Shown: positions 47,294 to 56,261 of the stretch, in pieces
How the letters are laid out: each line of letters opens with the position of its first letter
Position numbering within the stretch: position 1 is the stretch's first letter
Assembly: GCA_913048295.1 (NCBI GenBank)
Contig: CAJWWK010000001.1
Location: 33,054-97,053 of the forward strand
DNA length: 64,000 nt
Reading direction: 5' to 3'
DNA from: an uncultured Dehalococcoidia bacterium
GTDB lineage: Bacteria; Chloroflexota; Dehalococcoidia; Lucifugimonadales; Lucifugimonadaceae
Notes under the pieces: generated by a model
Database searches by the model: none
What the model was told of the DNA's origin: nothing
Seen by the model: the letters and a program-made list of their open reading frames with translations, nothing else
Translations under genes and position numbers: made by a program

Positions 47294-47779
47294 CTAATTC
47301 ATTGCGAACCGGGCAGGTGCGCTTTCCCGAAGCGGAGGCAGCGGAGTCGGGGCCCTGAACAGTGAAGAGGCCGCAAGTTCTCGAAGCGAAATCAGCGGGC
47401 CTTCGTCCTCTTCGGCAACAGAAACTGGAGTCGCTCCACCACGTTGAACGATCCGGTGAACAGTTCGAGTGCTTATTTCGAACCGCTGCGAAATTTCTGC
47501 AACAGGAACCCCTTTCTGCCGCAAGCGGAATATTTCATCGTCGCGCGTCCTGCGGCTCTCTCGCTGCAACCAGCCGGGGTCGTCGTACTTACACAGCGGC
47601 AGCGGACAGTCGAGGCAGGTCGAAGAAACATCGCAGCCATCATCTTTGTAGCGGGTATTTTCCGGCAGCGTGTCGGACCTGACAGGAGCGAGTGTCCCCC
47701 CAACGGGTGCATTCAAAGGTGGCGCAGCCAGAGCGGTTGCAACAGGACCGGATGCCTCAGGAGCCAGCGTCATCACCAT
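47294..47779 (-). CDS. small helix-turn-helix protein with a four-Cys cluster
   Basis: This 161-aa protein has a disordered Ala/Pro-rich start (1-40) and the cluster Cys49-x5-Cys55-x2-Cys58-x4-Cys63 (GCDVSSTCLDCPLPLCKYDD). It also has a resolvase-type helix-turn-helix (DEIFRLRQKGVPVAEISQRF, STRTVHRIV, ~81-113). The four Cys could bind zinc or an Fe-S cluster; the sequence does not decide. Similar CLxCPLPxC-HTH proteins occur in Chloroflexota and phages, from memory. GGAGG lies 7 bases before the ATG. It is 57 bases downstream of the 237-aa gene on the same strand, so it shares the SOS-like promoter. Confidence 0.75.
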   Translation of the reverse strand: MVMTLAPEASGPVATALAAPPLNAPVGGTLAPVRSDTLPENTRYKDDGCDVSSTCLDCPLPLCKYDDPGWLQRESRRTRDDEIFRLRQKGVPVAEISQRFEISTRTVHRIVQRGGATPVSVAEEDEGPLISLRELAASSLFRAPTPLPPLRESAPARFAMN

Positions 47780-47836
47780 CAGGAAACCTCCACAGCCAAT
47801 AATTAGTCGAAAAGCAATAAGCGGATAAATACGAAC

Positions 47837-48550
47837 TCAGACTGCCGCGGTATCGGCCCAGTCCAGTTGCCGTGAAAAGTGAACCCCGCCAGCCCTGCCC
47901 GATAGGTTCCTGGCGCGTTCTCGTTCAAAAATCGACTTGCCAAAGATCGAGCCGTTGGCATCGTGACCCGTGGGTTCTTTGGGAACCCCGAACATCACGG
48001 TGGTCAGTCCGGGATAAGACGCACGCGGGCGCACACGCTGGTCGTACCAGGCGGCATCGATCATGTGCGCCCCAACAATCTCGAGCATGGTGTCGGGTGA
48101 AGGACTCCGACCTGCAACCGGCATATTCACGCTAATGAACAGGTGGCTGGCCTTACCCACTCGTATTGCCCGAGGACCGTCCGGACTCCAGTCTTCGCCT
48201 GCCCCGGAGCGGTGAAATCCGTTCACGAGGGCCAGCATCGCCGGGTAAGTGTCGTTCTGGAAAGAAGGGGAGACCGTGGCGGAAACAGAACCTGTTTCAC
48301 GGTTCATAAACAGTAAGAGCATCCTCAACCGTGTCGAAAACTCCCGGGCGCTCTCACCCTCGGCAAGATCGACCGTGATGATTGAACTTTCGCTGCTCGC
48401 ACGATCGGTGACACCCTGGACGATCCTCGTCCATGCCGCGTTTAACCCATCATTTCGCAATCCAGCTTCCGGCGACCTGTGCCCCGGTGTTGGCGGGTTC
48501 AGCCTCAAGGGCCGTTCCGGTGTGGCAATAGCACCTGCAGTCTGGTTCAT
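47837..48550 (-). CDS. unknown protein, first gene of an SOS-like operon
   Basis: I do not recognise this 237-aa protein. It has no signal peptide, no membrane helix and no cofactor motif. The N-terminal 35 residues are Pro-rich, the middle (ESSIITVDLAEGESAREFST, LRMLLLFMNRETGSVSATV, HLFISVNMPVAG) looks like an alpha/beta domain, and the C-terminal 50 residues are Gly/Arg-rich. GAAGAGG lies 5 bases before the ATG, which supports a real gene. The promoter carries two SOS-like boxes. It may take part in DNA-damage response (context only). Confidence 0.7.
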   Translation of the reverse strand: MNQTAGAIATPERPLRLNPPTPGHRSPEAGLRNDGLNAAWTRIVQGVTDRASSESSIITVDLAEGESAREFSTRLRMLLLFMNRETGSVSATVSPSFQNDTYPAMLALVNGFHRSGAGEDWSPDGPRAIRVGKASHLFISVNMPVAGRSPSPDTMLEIVGAHMIDAAWYDQRVRPRASYPGLTTVMFGVPKEPTGHDANGSIFGKSIFERERARNLSGRAGGVHFSRQLDWADTAAV

Positions 48551-48583
48551 CTTGACCTCTTCAGAACTAACGTCCGCCTATTA

Positions 48584-48626
48584 GAACGTTTGTGCTAGTA
48601 TCGAACACATGTTCTATTTAAGTCAA
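48584..48626 (-). promoter_or_regulatory. promoter with two SOS-like operators
   Basis: On the minus strand TTGACT (48621-48626) and GATACT (48597-48602) are 18 bases apart. The spacer contains the perfect palindrome GAACACATGTTC (48603-48614), a LexA box of GAAC-N4-GTTC form. A second box GAACGTTTGTGC (48584-48595) covers the start site and matches the recA box at 9182-9193 in 11 of 12 bases. The promoter drives the 237-aa gene; whether it also affects cinA on + is unknown. Confidence 0.72.
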
Positions 48627-48807
48627 GCGCATGAGTCCTGCTAATCGACGATTACGGTGACCATCTCCCTGGTTGTTGCCCTCCAGATATTGACCAGAGC
48701 CAGTATCGGCACTACTTTTGGCCCTTGAGTAGAGAACCCGTCGTCATAAGGCGGGAGTCGACCCGACTTTCAATCCGGTCCCGACCGGACAGGACCAAGA
48801 ACAATTT

Positions 48808-50043
48808 ATGAACGCAGAAATCGTCTCTATCGGCTCGGAACTGTTGCTCGGCCAGATCGTTGATACCAATGCATCATGGATCGCGCAGCGACTGGCCGAA
48901 GCGGGTGTGAACCTGTTTTACAAAACGACTGTGGGCGACAACATGGACCGGATGGTCGAAGTACTTGATCGTGCGCTTGACCGTTCCGATGTCGTGGTCA
49001 CTGGCGGCGGGATCGGCCCCACGCAGGACGACCTGACACGCGAGGCGATTGCGAAGGTCACAGGCCGCAAGGTTGTGACCGATCCCGGTTCGCTGCTTGA
49101 GCTGCGGGAGAGGTTCCAGAAACGCGGATTCATCCTGACGAAGAACAACGAACGCCAGGCGCAAATACCCGATGGCGCAATCGTCGTTCGCAACCCGAAC
49201 GGCACCGCGCCAGCATTCATCGTGGAAACCGACCGGGGCGTGACGATCAGCCTGCCGGGGGTGCCGTTCGAGATGAAATGGCTTGTGGAAAACGAGGTGA
49301 TCCCCTACCTGCGAGAAAAATTCGGCCTTACCCAGATGATCCACTACCGGATCCTGAAAGTCGCCGATCTCGGAGAGAGTGCAGTTGACGATCGCATCGG
49401 ACACCTGATCGCTGAATCGGCAAACCCGACGGTCGGCGTGCTTGCCCACCCCGGCCAGGTCGATGTTCGGATTGCCGCGCTTGCCAAAAGCATTGATGAG
49501 GCGAACGGACTGATCGATGTTGTAGACACAGAGGTAAGGGAGCTGCTGGGCGACCACATTTTCGGCGTCGACGACGAAACGATCGAGTCGGTAATCGGTA
49601 AACTCGTGGCTGAAAGCAAGGCAACCGTTGCTACGTGCGAGGATCTCAGCGGAGGAGCAGTAGCCGCAGCAATCCAGGAAGCGGCTGGCCCTGCGTTCCT
49701 GGAGAGTGCGATCGCAAATACGAACGATGCGCTGGAGAAAATCGCCCGGGCGGGTGGCGAGAATCCACCGTTTGAAGATGGCGCTGAGCGGGCAGCAGCA
49801 CTGGCACGTGCAATCAGGCAAACATCGGGAGCAACGTACGGAATCGCAGTCCACGGGGTAGAAGAAGGCGATCAGCGGACCGAGAATCTTGGCAGGGGAG
49901 AAACGTACATCGTCGTCTCCGGGCCAAACGGGGAACGGGCCCGCCATGTGCGGTCGGCAGGCAGGGGTGCTCCCGATCGACGCCGCGCCGCGATGGGCAC
50001 TTTGAGCCTGTTCAGGCGTGAACTGCTCGGGATTTCCGATTGA
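48808..50043 (+). CDS. cinA: CinA-like protein, degenerate C-terminal domain
   Basis: This 411-aa protein has an intact N-terminal MoCF/MPTbd domain (AEIVSIGSELLLGQIVDTNA, VVVTGGGIGPTQDDLTREA, NPNGTAPAFIVE, LPGVPFEMK), the part linked to ADP-ribose pyrophosphatase activity. The C-terminal NMN-deamidase domain is altered: the usual AESCTGG is replaced by ATCEDLSGG, and the following PGSS segment is not recognisable. The deamidase activity is therefore doubtful. In other bacteria cinA is often near recA or SOS genes; here it is divergent from the SOS-like operon, 192 bases downstream of its operators. Confidence 0.88.
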   Translation: MNAEIVSIGSELLLGQIVDTNASWIAQRLAEAGVNLFYKTTVGDNMDRMVEVLDRALDRSDVVVTGGGIGPTQDDLTREAIAKVTGRKVVTDPGSLLELRERFQKRGFILTKNNERQAQIPDGAIVVRNPNGTAPAFIVETDRGVTISLPGVPFEMKWLVENEVIPYLREKFGLTQMIHYRILKVADLGESAVDDRIGHLIAESANPTVGVLAHPGQVDVRIAALAKSIDEANGLIDVVDTEVRELLGDHIFGVDDETIESVIGKLVAESKATVATCEDLSGGAVAAAIQEAAGPAFLESAIANTNDALEKIARAGGENPPFEDGAERAAALARAIRQTSGATYGIAVHGVEEGDQRTENLGRGETYIVVSGPNGERARHVRSAGRGAPDRRRAAMGTLSLFRRELLGISD

Positions 50044-50220
50044 ACTTGCCTGTTTTAGCCGGCAAGCACTGGCTCAACTACCCTAAAGGACAAAAAATAC
50101 TGAATACAGTGATAGCGATTGGTCCTTAGACTGGAAAAGTCCAGCATGGTGGATAATTAGCCGTGCGCTGGTTCTTTTACGGGAATATGACAATCCAGCT
50201 AAGGCCGGGGGTCTACAGGA

Positions 50221-51417
50221 ATGTTTCGCCAGAAGTCAGTAGTTTTTTCGCTGCTTGCAGCAGTACTGGTAGTAGTTGTTGCCTGTACGAGCGCAACTGC
50301 AACGCCGACTGCGACGCCTTCGCCAGTACCGCCGGCGGCAACTCCGGTTCCGCCAACGCCAACTCCTACTCCCGAGCCGACTTCGACCCCGGTTCCGCTT
50401 GTGGCAATATCGATCGATCCCACCGAAGATCCGATCGGATTTTTCGAAGCTCTTCCTGAATCGGAGGCGTCTTGCGTGTCCGATGCAATGGGGGGTCGTG
50501 AACAGGTAATAGCGATGCTCGAATCTTCGGTGGACTCAGGCTCGTTCTGGGTGGACGAAGCAGACGCTATCGATGGCTGCATCAGCGACGAGACTGTCCA
50601 ACGTGTTTTCGCGGGCCAGCTTGATCGTGAAGCTGGAGGTCTCAGCGATGCCACGATGAGTTGCATCAGGGAGCAGACGACCGGGCTGTCCGCGGCCGGG
50701 CTTTTTGCCGAGGAACTCGAGGTGGATTCAGCTATCAGTCTCCTGAAAGGTGTGTTCTGTCTGAACGACGAAGAACGCGCTGCGATTTCTTTGAACGATG
50801 CCGATTACGGTTTCGACGAGTACGGCGGGATCGATGCGCTCGAATGCATCGTGAACGGTGTTGGTCCGACAGGTCTGACCGATCTCATTAGCATGGGCAG
50901 CAGCCTTGCTACCGACGAAATCGATTTCTCGGCGATTGCCGATCTGTTCCCGCTTCTGGTTGAGTGTGGTGCGCTCGACGATTCAGATTTCGAAGAAACG
51001 GGAATGACAGCCAGTCAGCTCGCATGCCTCTTTGGCGAGTTGGGCGAAGCAGGCCTGTTGCTGGTTGATCCCACTGCCGGCGAACCTGAGGTCGGCGACC
51101 TGGCGGCATTGTTCTCAGCGTTCGATGTCTGCGGTGTCGAGTTGGACGCTCTGCTGGAAGACGCCGAGCTGCCGCTGGACACAGGCAGCTCAAGGGATGC
51201 CACCCCCGATCCGACTGTCCAGGTCGAAGCGACTGCAGTGATCCCGGATCTGGCGGAAATCGAATCAATGTTCACTCCTGAACAGATCATGTGCCTGACT
51301 ACTGAAATCGGCGAAGATGAAATTGACAACCTGCTGGCCGGGGGCGCTCCAGACCTGAGCCTCTTCACAGCCCTGGCCACATGCGAGGTAGACCTGATGT
51401 CCCTGCTCGCCCCGTAG
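50221..51417 (+). CDS. lipoprotein with five Cys-pair repeats
   Basis: This 398-aa secreted protein is of unknown function. The signal peptide ends at VVVVAC (Cys22). A Thr/Pro-rich linker (PTPTPTPEPTSTP) runs to about 60. The rest contains five repeats, each with a first Cys followed by an aliphatic residue (SCVSDAMGG, SCIREQTTG, ECIVNGVG, ACLFGELG, MCLTTEIG). A second Cys follows 29-39 residues later (DGC, VFC, VEC, DVC, ATC). The region is very acidic, so the domain may bind cations. Ten paired Cys suggest a disulfide in each repeat, consistent with an exported protein. It is probably a surface-anchored structural or binding protein. Confidence 0.8.
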   Translation: MFRQKSVVFSLLAAVLVVVVACTSATATPTATPSPVPPAATPVPPTPTPTPEPTSTPVPLVAISIDPTEDPIGFFEALPESEASCVSDAMGGREQVIAMLESSVDSGSFWVDEADAIDGCISDETVQRVFAGQLDREAGGLSDATMSCIREQTTGLSAAGLFAEELEVDSAISLLKGVFCLNDEERAAISLNDADYGFDEYGGIDALECIVNGVGPTGLTDLISMGSSLATDEIDFSAIADLFPLLVECGALDDSDFEETGMTASQLACLFGELGEAGLLLVDPTAGEPEVGDLAALFSAFDVCGVELDALLEDAELPLDTGSSRDATPDPTVQVEATAVIPDLAEIESMFTPEQIMCLTTEIGEDEIDNLLAGGAPDLSLFTALATCEVDLMSLLAP

Positions 51418-51491
51418 CTACAATGCCTGTGGCGGCCTGGTGGAAATTGTTTGTCGGGCGACAGTATGCGCAGGGACGGTTCAGCTACCAG

Positions 51492-53012
51492 ATGAAGGGA
51501 ACCGGGTTGGTTTCAGAGGCAATAATTGAGGACGGCGATGAATACGACGTCGTTGTCGTCGGAGGTGGAAACGCCGCGCTCTGTGCGGCCTTGGCTGCAC
51601 GAGAACAGGGTGCCAGCGTGCTCGTCCTCGAAAAGGCTCCCGAGCATGCCCGCGGGGGCAACTCTTACTTTTCCGGGGGGCTTTTCAGGTTTCCCTTCAC
51701 AGGACTTGAAGACCTGGAAAACGTCGTCGGCCCGATGACTGATTCTGACAAAGACCGCATTGAGATCGACCCTTACTCCGAATCCGATTTCTACGCAGAC
51801 CTGATGCGTGTGACAGAGGGACTCGCAGACCCCGGTCTGGCACAGAAGCTGGTTTCCAGCGCTTCGGAAACCGTGAAATGGATGAAGAGTAAGAGTGTCC
51901 GATATGTCCTCGCTTACGGTCGTCAGGCTTACGAGGTCGATGGGAAGTTCAAATTCTGGGGCGGCCTCGCATGTGAAACGGTCGGCGCGGGTGTGGGCCT
52001 GATCGACTCGCTGTTCGAGGCATGTGAGCGAGAAGGTATTCCGATCGCTTACGAGACTATGGGCTCAGAGTTGAAAGTCGATCAGGATGGCGCAATCGCG
52101 GGTCTTGTCACACGATCGCCGCGTGGTTTTCGAACGGTCTCAGCGGGCAGCGTCGTACTCGCCTGCGGCGGATTTGAAGCCAATCCCGAGATGAGGGTGC
52201 GGTACCTGGGTGCGGCGTGGGACTACGCGAAGGTGAGGGGAACCGCTGCCAACACCGGAGACGGCATCAACATGGCGCTGTCGATAGGTGCCCAGCCGTT
52301 CGGCAATTACAGCGGCTGCCACGCGGTGGCATGGGACGCCGGAGCCCCGCCGTTTGGTGACCGTCGCATTGGCGATTTGTTCCAGAAACACTCCTACCCG
52401 CTGGGCCTGATAGTTAATCGAAATGGAGTTCGCTTCGTCGATGAAGGCGCTGATATTCGGAACTTTACCTACGCCCGCTACGGCAAAGAAATCCTGAACC
52501 AGCCCGGGCGTATCGCGTTCCAGATATTCGACAGCCAGGTGACGGCCCGGCTGCGTGACGAGTACAAAATTCGCGAAGTGATGAGCGCTACCGGCGATAG
52601 TATCGAGGTGATTGCAGAGGCGCTCGGGATCGATCCAGTCGAGTTTTCACGCACGGTATCGGAGTACAACGGTGCTGTCGTAGAGGGTGAATACGACCCG
52701 TCCCGACTCGATGGCAAAGGCACGGTGGGGATAAACCCACCGAAATCAAACTGGGCGTTGAGATTGGATCAGCCGCCCTTCACCGGGTACGCCGTTACCT
52801 GCGGGATTACCTTCACATTCGGCGGATTGAAGATCGACACCGATGCCCGCGTGATCGATACTCAGGGATACCCGATCCCCGGTCTGTACGCGGCGGGTGA
52901 ACTTGTGGGCGGACTCTTTTACGAAAACTACCCTGGCGGTAGTGGCCTTACGGCAGGGGCCGTATTCGGACGACTTGCCGGTTCCAGGGCGGGTGTGCAT
53001 TCGCGGGTGTAG
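51492..53012 (+). CDS. FAD-dependent dehydrogenase, TcuA/fumarate-reductase flavoprotein type
   Basis: This protein of about 506 aa has the FAD-binding start YDVVVVGGGNAALCAALAA and APEHARGGNSYFSGG, as in tricarballylate dehydrogenase TcuA. SAGSVVLACGGFEANPEMRV and the C-terminal GLYAAGELVGGLFYENYPGG close the FAD site. Related 3-ketosteroid and fumarate reductases share the fold, so the substrate is uncertain. The frame is open to 51381, overlapping the lipoprotein gene; ATG 51492 lies just before the conserved start and is preferred, ATG 51423 is possible. It opens the catabolic cluster 51-61 kb. Confidence 0.82.
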   Translation: MKGTGLVSEAIIEDGDEYDVVVVGGGNAALCAALAAREQGASVLVLEKAPEHARGGNSYFSGGLFRFPFTGLEDLENVVGPMTDSDKDRIEIDPYSESDFYADLMRVTEGLADPGLAQKLVSSASETVKWMKSKSVRYVLAYGRQAYEVDGKFKFWGGLACETVGAGVGLIDSLFEACEREGIPIAYETMGSELKVDQDGAIAGLVTRSPRGFRTVSAGSVVLACGGFEANPEMRVRYLGAAWDYAKVRGTAANTGDGINMALSIGAQPFGNYSGCHAVAWDAGAPPFGDRRIGDLFQKHSYPLGLIVNRNGVRFVDEGADIRNFTYARYGKEILNQPGRIAFQIFDSQVTARLRDEYKIREVMSATGDSIEVIAEALGIDPVEFSRTVSEYNGAVVEGEYDPSRLDGKGTVGINPPKSNWALRLDQPPFTGYAVTCGITFTFGGLKIDTDARVIDTQGYPIPGLYAAGELVGGLFYENYPGGSGLTAGAVFGRLAGSRAGVHSRV

Positions 53013-53182
53013 CGAGGTGTTTGGCGAGAGTGCAGTCCACTTCGGCGATGCTAGACTAGTGGCCCTGTTTCGACCATTCCATTTTTCGCCAGTTTCTGGC
53101 CCGCGTTTTAGCATGATTTGGATGTCTGCCGAACAACGCGAAACGCACGCTGGAGTAACCAGCGATTGAGGACCCCGCAGCA

Positions 53183-54232
53183 ATGAAGAGCAGAGCAGCC
53201 ATCCACGTTGGTCTTGGCAAAGAACTGGTGGTCGACGAGATCAATATTCCCGATCCCGGGCCCGACCATGTGGTTGTAAAGCTGTACTCAAGCGGTGTTT
53301 GTCACTCGCAACTCCACCAGATGCGCAATCCCGACATCGCAACCCCCACACTGCTCGGGCACGAAGGTTTCGGGGTCGTTACACAGGTCGGTTCGAATGT
53401 CGATCACCTTAAAGAGGGCGATGCGGCGATCGTGACGTGGGTCCCGAGAGAACCGATCAATGGCCGCTGGAACGCGCCGCCTGCCGGGGCCACATGGCAG
53501 GAAGAGCCGCTGGCTGGTTCGACCTACACATGGGGTGAAGATGCGATCGTGTGGGGTGGCTACGCAGTCAAGGTCGATGACGACTCGCCCAGAGACCTGG
53601 CTTCAATCGTCGGCTGTGCAGTGTTGACCGGTGCCGGTGCCGTGACCCACACTGCGAAAGTTCGGCCTGAAGAATCGGTGGCCGTGTTCGGCGTTGGCGG
53701 AGTCGGCATGTCGGCCATACAAATGGCGTCGGTTTTGCAGGCCTACCCGATCATCGCAGTCGACCTCGACGATGCGAAGCTGGAGTTCGCAAAGGAATTC
53801 GGTGCGACCCACACCGTCAATGCCAGCAAGGTGGACCCGGTCGAAGCGATCATCGAAATGACCGGAGGCGGGGTCGATTACGCCTTCGACGCCATCGGCC
53901 TGCGAATAACGAACGAGCAGATTCTCCCTGTGACACGCAGCGGAGGATCGGGAGCCGAAAATATCGGCGGCATGGCGGTTCTGATCGGAATGCCGGGCCC
54001 GGAAATGACCATCTGGCCGGGACATTTCATGTTCCACCAGCGCCAGTACCGGGGTTCGCTGGGTGCGACCTACCCGGATAAGGATTTCAGCATGTACCTG
54101 CGCCTTTACAAGGAAGGTAAGTTCGCGCTCGATAAGCTTGTGACGAAGCGGTACAAGCTCGACGATATCAACGAAGCCTGTGACGATCTGCAGAGCGGCA
54201 AGATCCTGGGGCGAGCCATTCTCGAGTACTAG
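53183..54232 (+). CDS. zinc-dependent alcohol dehydrogenase
   Basis: This 349-aa MDR dehydrogenase has catalytic zinc ligands in GVCHSQLHQM (Cys), GHEGFGVV (His) and VGCAVLTGAGAV (Cys). The Rossmann fold is VFGVGGVGMSAIQMA with VDLDDAKLEFAKEFGATHTV after it. The lobe that normally carries four structural-zinc Cys (WVPREPINGRWNAPP onward) has none, so it is a single-zinc form. The nearest known groups are NDMA/mycothiol-type and class III-like dehydrogenases. GAGGA is about 10 bases upstream of the ATG. It is 20 bases from the aldo/keto reductase gene. Confidence 0.88.
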   Translation: MKSRAAIHVGLGKELVVDEINIPDPGPDHVVVKLYSSGVCHSQLHQMRNPDIATPTLLGHEGFGVVTQVGSNVDHLKEGDAAIVTWVPREPINGRWNAPPAGATWQEEPLAGSTYTWGEDAIVWGGYAVKVDDDSPRDLASIVGCAVLTGAGAVTHTAKVRPEESVAVFGVGGVGMSAIQMASVLQAYPIIAVDLDDAKLEFAKEFGATHTVNASKVDPVEAIIEMTGGGVDYAFDAIGLRITNEQILPVTRSGGSGAENIGGMAVLIGMPGPEMTIWPGHFMFHQRQYRGSLGATYPDKDFSMYLRLYKEGKFALDKLVTKRYKLDDINEACDDLQSGKILGRAILEY

Positions 54233-54252
54233 CCGGCAGCGTTTGTCTCAAA

Positions 54253-55170
54253 ATGCAGTACAGAAAACTTGGCGATACCGGTGTGGACGTTTCGCTTCTC
54301 AGCTACGGAACCGGCGGCCCTTCTCAGTTCGGCCAGAAAACAGGCCTCGACGATGCAGGTCGCGCAGCGCTCATCGCCCGTGCTCTTGAACTGGGTGTGA
54401 ACCTGTTCGATACGGCCGAAGCCTATGGCGAAGCCGAGGCGATGTTGGGCCGTGCGCTGGGCGGTCACACGCGAGACACGTACCTGATTGCCACCAAGTG
54501 GACTTGCCGCGTGAACGGCAATCTCCTCACCGACCCCGAGGTTCCGGTCCGGGCGCTTGAGCAGAGCCTTGAGCGGCTGGAGACCGACTATGTCGATATC
54601 TTCCAGGTCCACGGTGTGCTGCCGCATCATTACGACCAGATGGCCGAGATTTTCATCCCTGTTATGCAGCGTCTGCAGGAACAGGGCAAAACACGGTTCC
54701 TGGGCGTTACAGAAATGCTGACGATAGACGCACGTCACGATGGCATGTCGGTGGCGATGGAGCGTCACCCCGACGTCTGGGACTCTGCGATGCTCAAGTA
54801 CGGCATCATGAACCAGTGGGCGGCTAAGAACGCCCTGCCGCTCGCCGCCAGTTCATCGACCGGGGTGCTGAACATGGCACCGGTCAGGCTCACGCTCACC
54901 CGACCCGAAAAGTTGCGCGAGCGCATGGGTGAATGGGGTGAGGATGCCGGTGACTCCGTGTTGGACTGGCTTTCGGACGGCGACCCGGCTGAACTCATTC
55001 GCCGGGGCTACCAGTTTGCAGCGGAACCTGAAACGGTCACAACGGTAATCTCTGGAACCTCGAGCATCGCCCACCTTGAAGCGAACGTCGCGGCGGTTAA
55101 CGGAACGCTGCCAGACGAGTCTCTTGCGAGATTGAAACTGGCCTACAGCGACTCGGACTCGCCGGACTAG
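54253..55170 (+). CDS. aldo/keto reductase
   Basis: This 305-aa NADPH-type reductase has the catalytic tetrad in NLFDTAEAYGEAE (Asp, Tyr), LIATKWT (Lys) and DIFQVHGV (His). The C-terminal TTVISGTSSIAHLEANVAA is the usual cofactor-binding end. It follows the alcohol dehydrogenase by 20 bases, so the two probably form one unit acting on a common aldehyde or ketone. The substrate is unknown. Confidence 0.9.
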   Translation: MQYRKLGDTGVDVSLLSYGTGGPSQFGQKTGLDDAGRAALIARALELGVNLFDTAEAYGEAEAMLGRALGGHTRDTYLIATKWTCRVNGNLLTDPEVPVRALEQSLERLETDYVDIFQVHGVLPHHYDQMAEIFIPVMQRLQEQGKTRFLGVTEMLTIDARHDGMSVAMERHPDVWDSAMLKYGIMNQWAAKNALPLAASSSTGVLNMAPVRLTLTRPEKLRERMGEWGEDAGDSVLDWLSDGDPAELIRRGYQFAAEPETVTTVISGTSSIAHLEANVAAVNGTLPDESLARLKLAYSDSDSPD

Positions 55171-55217
55171 GGATTGTTGTCCGACGCATTCTGCTTCGCC
55201 CGGGCGAGAGCGATTCG

Positions 55218-56261
55218 CTACAACTCGCCGAAGCGCTCGGTGATATCGATTGCTGTTCCACTGGCGGTCGATTCCGCTCCGGCCTGGATCACGGCCAGGG
55301 TCTTGCGTTCCGAAACGCCGGTGGTCGCTACCGAATCATCGCCACCGATATAGTCCGTAAATACCTTGAATTCGAGAGCGTACGAACTAAGTGCAGATTC
55401 CGGATAGTTCCGCGGTGTCGGGTCTTCGCCATCGACAAACAGTTCATATGAATCAGCCGTCGCTCGTATCGACCCCCTCTCCCCATGGACCAGGTACCCG
55501 CCAGTGTTGCCCCTGAACCGGGTTTCGGGTGACTGGACTACGCTGACATTCACGCCTGAAGCCATGGTCAGGAGCGCCGACATCGTGCCTTCCAGGTCGC
55601 GCCGCTCGAACGACGGGGTCTTGTGCTCCTGAACGTAAACGCGGGCCACATCGCCAAAGACTGCCCGCACCCCAGCAAGGGTGTGGATACCGTGCAGCAT
55701 CCATGAGCCCGTCCCGCCAAACTCGGGTTCAGCCAGCCATGCTCGCCGACCCGGATAGCCATACCTGCCCCGGGGTCGAAATCCCGACGCGACGCTTGCG
55801 GCGGTCACCTGGCCCAGTGGTTCGCCCGACTCCACGACTTTCTGCAGAAACTTGATGTACGGCTCGTAGGTTTGATTTTCAGCCACGAACAGCCTGACGC
55901 CGTTTGCATCGGCGGCCTCGATCATTCGGGTCGCTTCATCAACGTTCATCGCCATCGGCTTTTCGACAATGACGTGCTTCCCGGCATCGAGAGCCGTGAC
56001 GGCCATCGATTCGTGCAGGACGTGGGGGGTGGCGATATCGACGGCGTCTATCAGTGGACCGACGAGTGCGTCGCCCAGCGAGGGATAGGTTTGCAGAACG
56101 CCGTATTTCGAAGCGGTTTCTTCAAGGTGCTCCGGGTCGTTATCGACAAAACAGGCAATTTCGATTCGATCGTCGCTCGCGCGCAACTCGGTGATTGCGT
56201 CGGTATGGCGAGAGCCGGCCCACCCGACACCGACGACCGCAAGTTTGATCGGGCTATCCAT
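55218..56261 (-). CDS. Gfo/Idh/MocA-family oxidoreductase
   Basis: This 347-aa protein has the N-terminal Rossmann fold (VVGVGWAGSRHTDAI), VDIATPHVLHESMAVTAL and the EKP motif in HVIVEKPMAMNVDEA. A C-terminal alpha/beta dimer domain follows (GGTGSWMLHGIHTLAGVRAVFG). Members oxidise sugars or inositols with NAD(P). It overlaps the 3' part of the next-upstream malate/lactate dehydrogenase gene by 8 bases, suggesting coupling. Confidence 0.9.
   Translation of the reverse strand: MDSPIKLAVVGVGWAGSRHTDAITELRASDDRIEIACFVDNDPEHLEETASKYGVLQTYPSLGDALVGPLIDAVDIATPHVLHESMAVTALDAGKHVIVEKPMAMNVDEATRMIEAADANGVRLFVAENQTYEPYIKFLQKVVESGEPLGQVTAASVASGFRPRGRYGYPGRRAWLAEPEFGGTGSWMLHGIHTLAGVRAVFGDVARVYVQEHKTPSFERRDLEGTMSALLTMASGVNVSVVQSPETRFRGNTGGYLVHGERGSIRATADSYELFVDGEDPTPRNYPESALSSYALEFKVFTDYIGGDDSVATTGVSERKTLAVIQAGAESTASGTAIDITERFGEL

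Noticed and set aside
48874-49947. 357-codon open frame on the minus strand opposite cinA
   Set aside because: Antisense shadow of a well-supported CinA gene, with Cys/His/Arg-rich sequence unlike any domain.
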